This document shows, piece after piece, positions 22,917-23,008 of a stretch of 23,008 nt of DNA (position 1 is the first letter of the stretch; each line of letters starts with the position of its first letter). The notes beneath the pieces were generated by a model. That model made no database searches. It had not been told where the DNA came from and saw only the letters and a list, made by a program, of their open reading frames with translations. A program made the translations under genes and the position numbers. Origin of the DNA: Wohlfahrtiimonas sp. (GTDB lineage Bacteria > Pseudomonadota > Gammaproteobacteria > Cardiobacteriales > Wohlfahrtiimonadaceae); NCBI GenBank assembly GCA_030149965.1, contig JASLHB010000110.1, positions 1 through 23,008 of the forward strand, given 5' to 3'.

Positions 22917-22941
22917 AAAAACCCTCCGAAAGAGGGTTTTT
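22917..22941 (-). terminator. Intrinsic terminator between the right-edge gene and holA
   Basis: The stem AAAAACCCTC (22917-22926) / GAGGGTTTTT (22932-22941) has a five-base loop and flanking A and T runs. On the minus strand it ends the partial gene that stops at 22959. Its symmetry means it could work in either direction. Confidence 0.85.
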
Positions 22942-22958
22942 ACGGAATGCATATTATA

Positions 22959-23008
22959 TTATGCATTGCCTTCAGTTTGCATTTGTTCTAAACGTTGTGC
23001 GTAGAGCA
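22959..23008 (-). CDS. C-terminal fragment of a gene cut by the window edge, possibly SecB
   Basis: The minus strand reads in frame L-Y-A-Q-R-L-E-Q-M-Q-T-E-G-N-A and then TAA (22959-22961). A terminator follows 17 bases later, which supports a real gene end. The tail resembles the end of the export chaperone SecB, where a conserved DALY motif precedes a Gln-rich, variable end. Only 15 residues are visible, so the identity is a guess and any Gln-rich tail could match. Confidence 0.45.
   Translation of the reverse strand, partial: LYAQRLEQMQTEGNA

Overview
The window is about 23 kb of AT-rich chromosomal DNA from a gammaproteobacterium. The evidence is the rimP-nusA-infB-rbfA-truB block preceded by an initiator tRNA gene, the 343-residue HolA, the 419-residue Rho, a hexameric-type (type II) citrate synthase and a Lol lipoprotein-release system. 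Gene order is not that of Enterobacterales: there is no rpsO-pnp after truB, the lol permease genes are a tandem pair upstream of lolD, and rho is followed by rpmE. A low-GC Cardiobacteriales-type organism (Wohlfahrtiimonas or Ignatzschineria relatives) would fit, but this is a guess. I see no insertion sequence, prophage or CRISPR array.

Layout. 1-1050: a tRNA-Thr gene with its terminator and an endonuclease/exonuclease/phosphatase-fold protein. 989-2364 (minus): rdgB and an orphan amino-acid-binding protein, translationally coupled. 2365-3112: a gene-free, very AT-rich stretch with a dense cluster of DnaA boxes, which I read as a candidate replication origin. 3113-4695: an extremely acidic protein of unknown function, coupled to an orphan PotD-like binding protein. 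4757-10946: initiator tRNA, an intervening terminator, then rimP-nusA-infB-rbfA-truB. 11017-11705: two tandem small exported paralogues. 11714-11729: a near-perfect ParB-binding parS site, just before a bidirectional terminator. 11789-17272 (minus): eno, pyrB, gltA, rpmE (type B) and rho, mostly with their own promoters or terminators. 17434-22893 (minus): a tightly packed six-gene run holA-scpB-lolC/E-lolC/E-lolD-dedA. 22959-23008 (minus): the C-terminal tail of a further gene, possibly secB.

The main result is the pairing of a DnaA-box cluster (four exact TTATCCACA, two TTATTCACA, one TTATCCAAA and weaker copies in about 430 bp) with a parS site about 9 kb away. Together they suggest that this window holds the chromosomal origin region, in a neighbourhood without dnaA, dnaN, mnmG or parAB. 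Other points of interest are a 127-residue protein with 36 acidic and only 2 basic (Lys/Arg) residues next to the origin candidate, an IF2 that lacks the usual N-terminal subdomain, a terminator hairpin placed like a pyrB attenuator, and duplicated LolC/LolE-type permeases.
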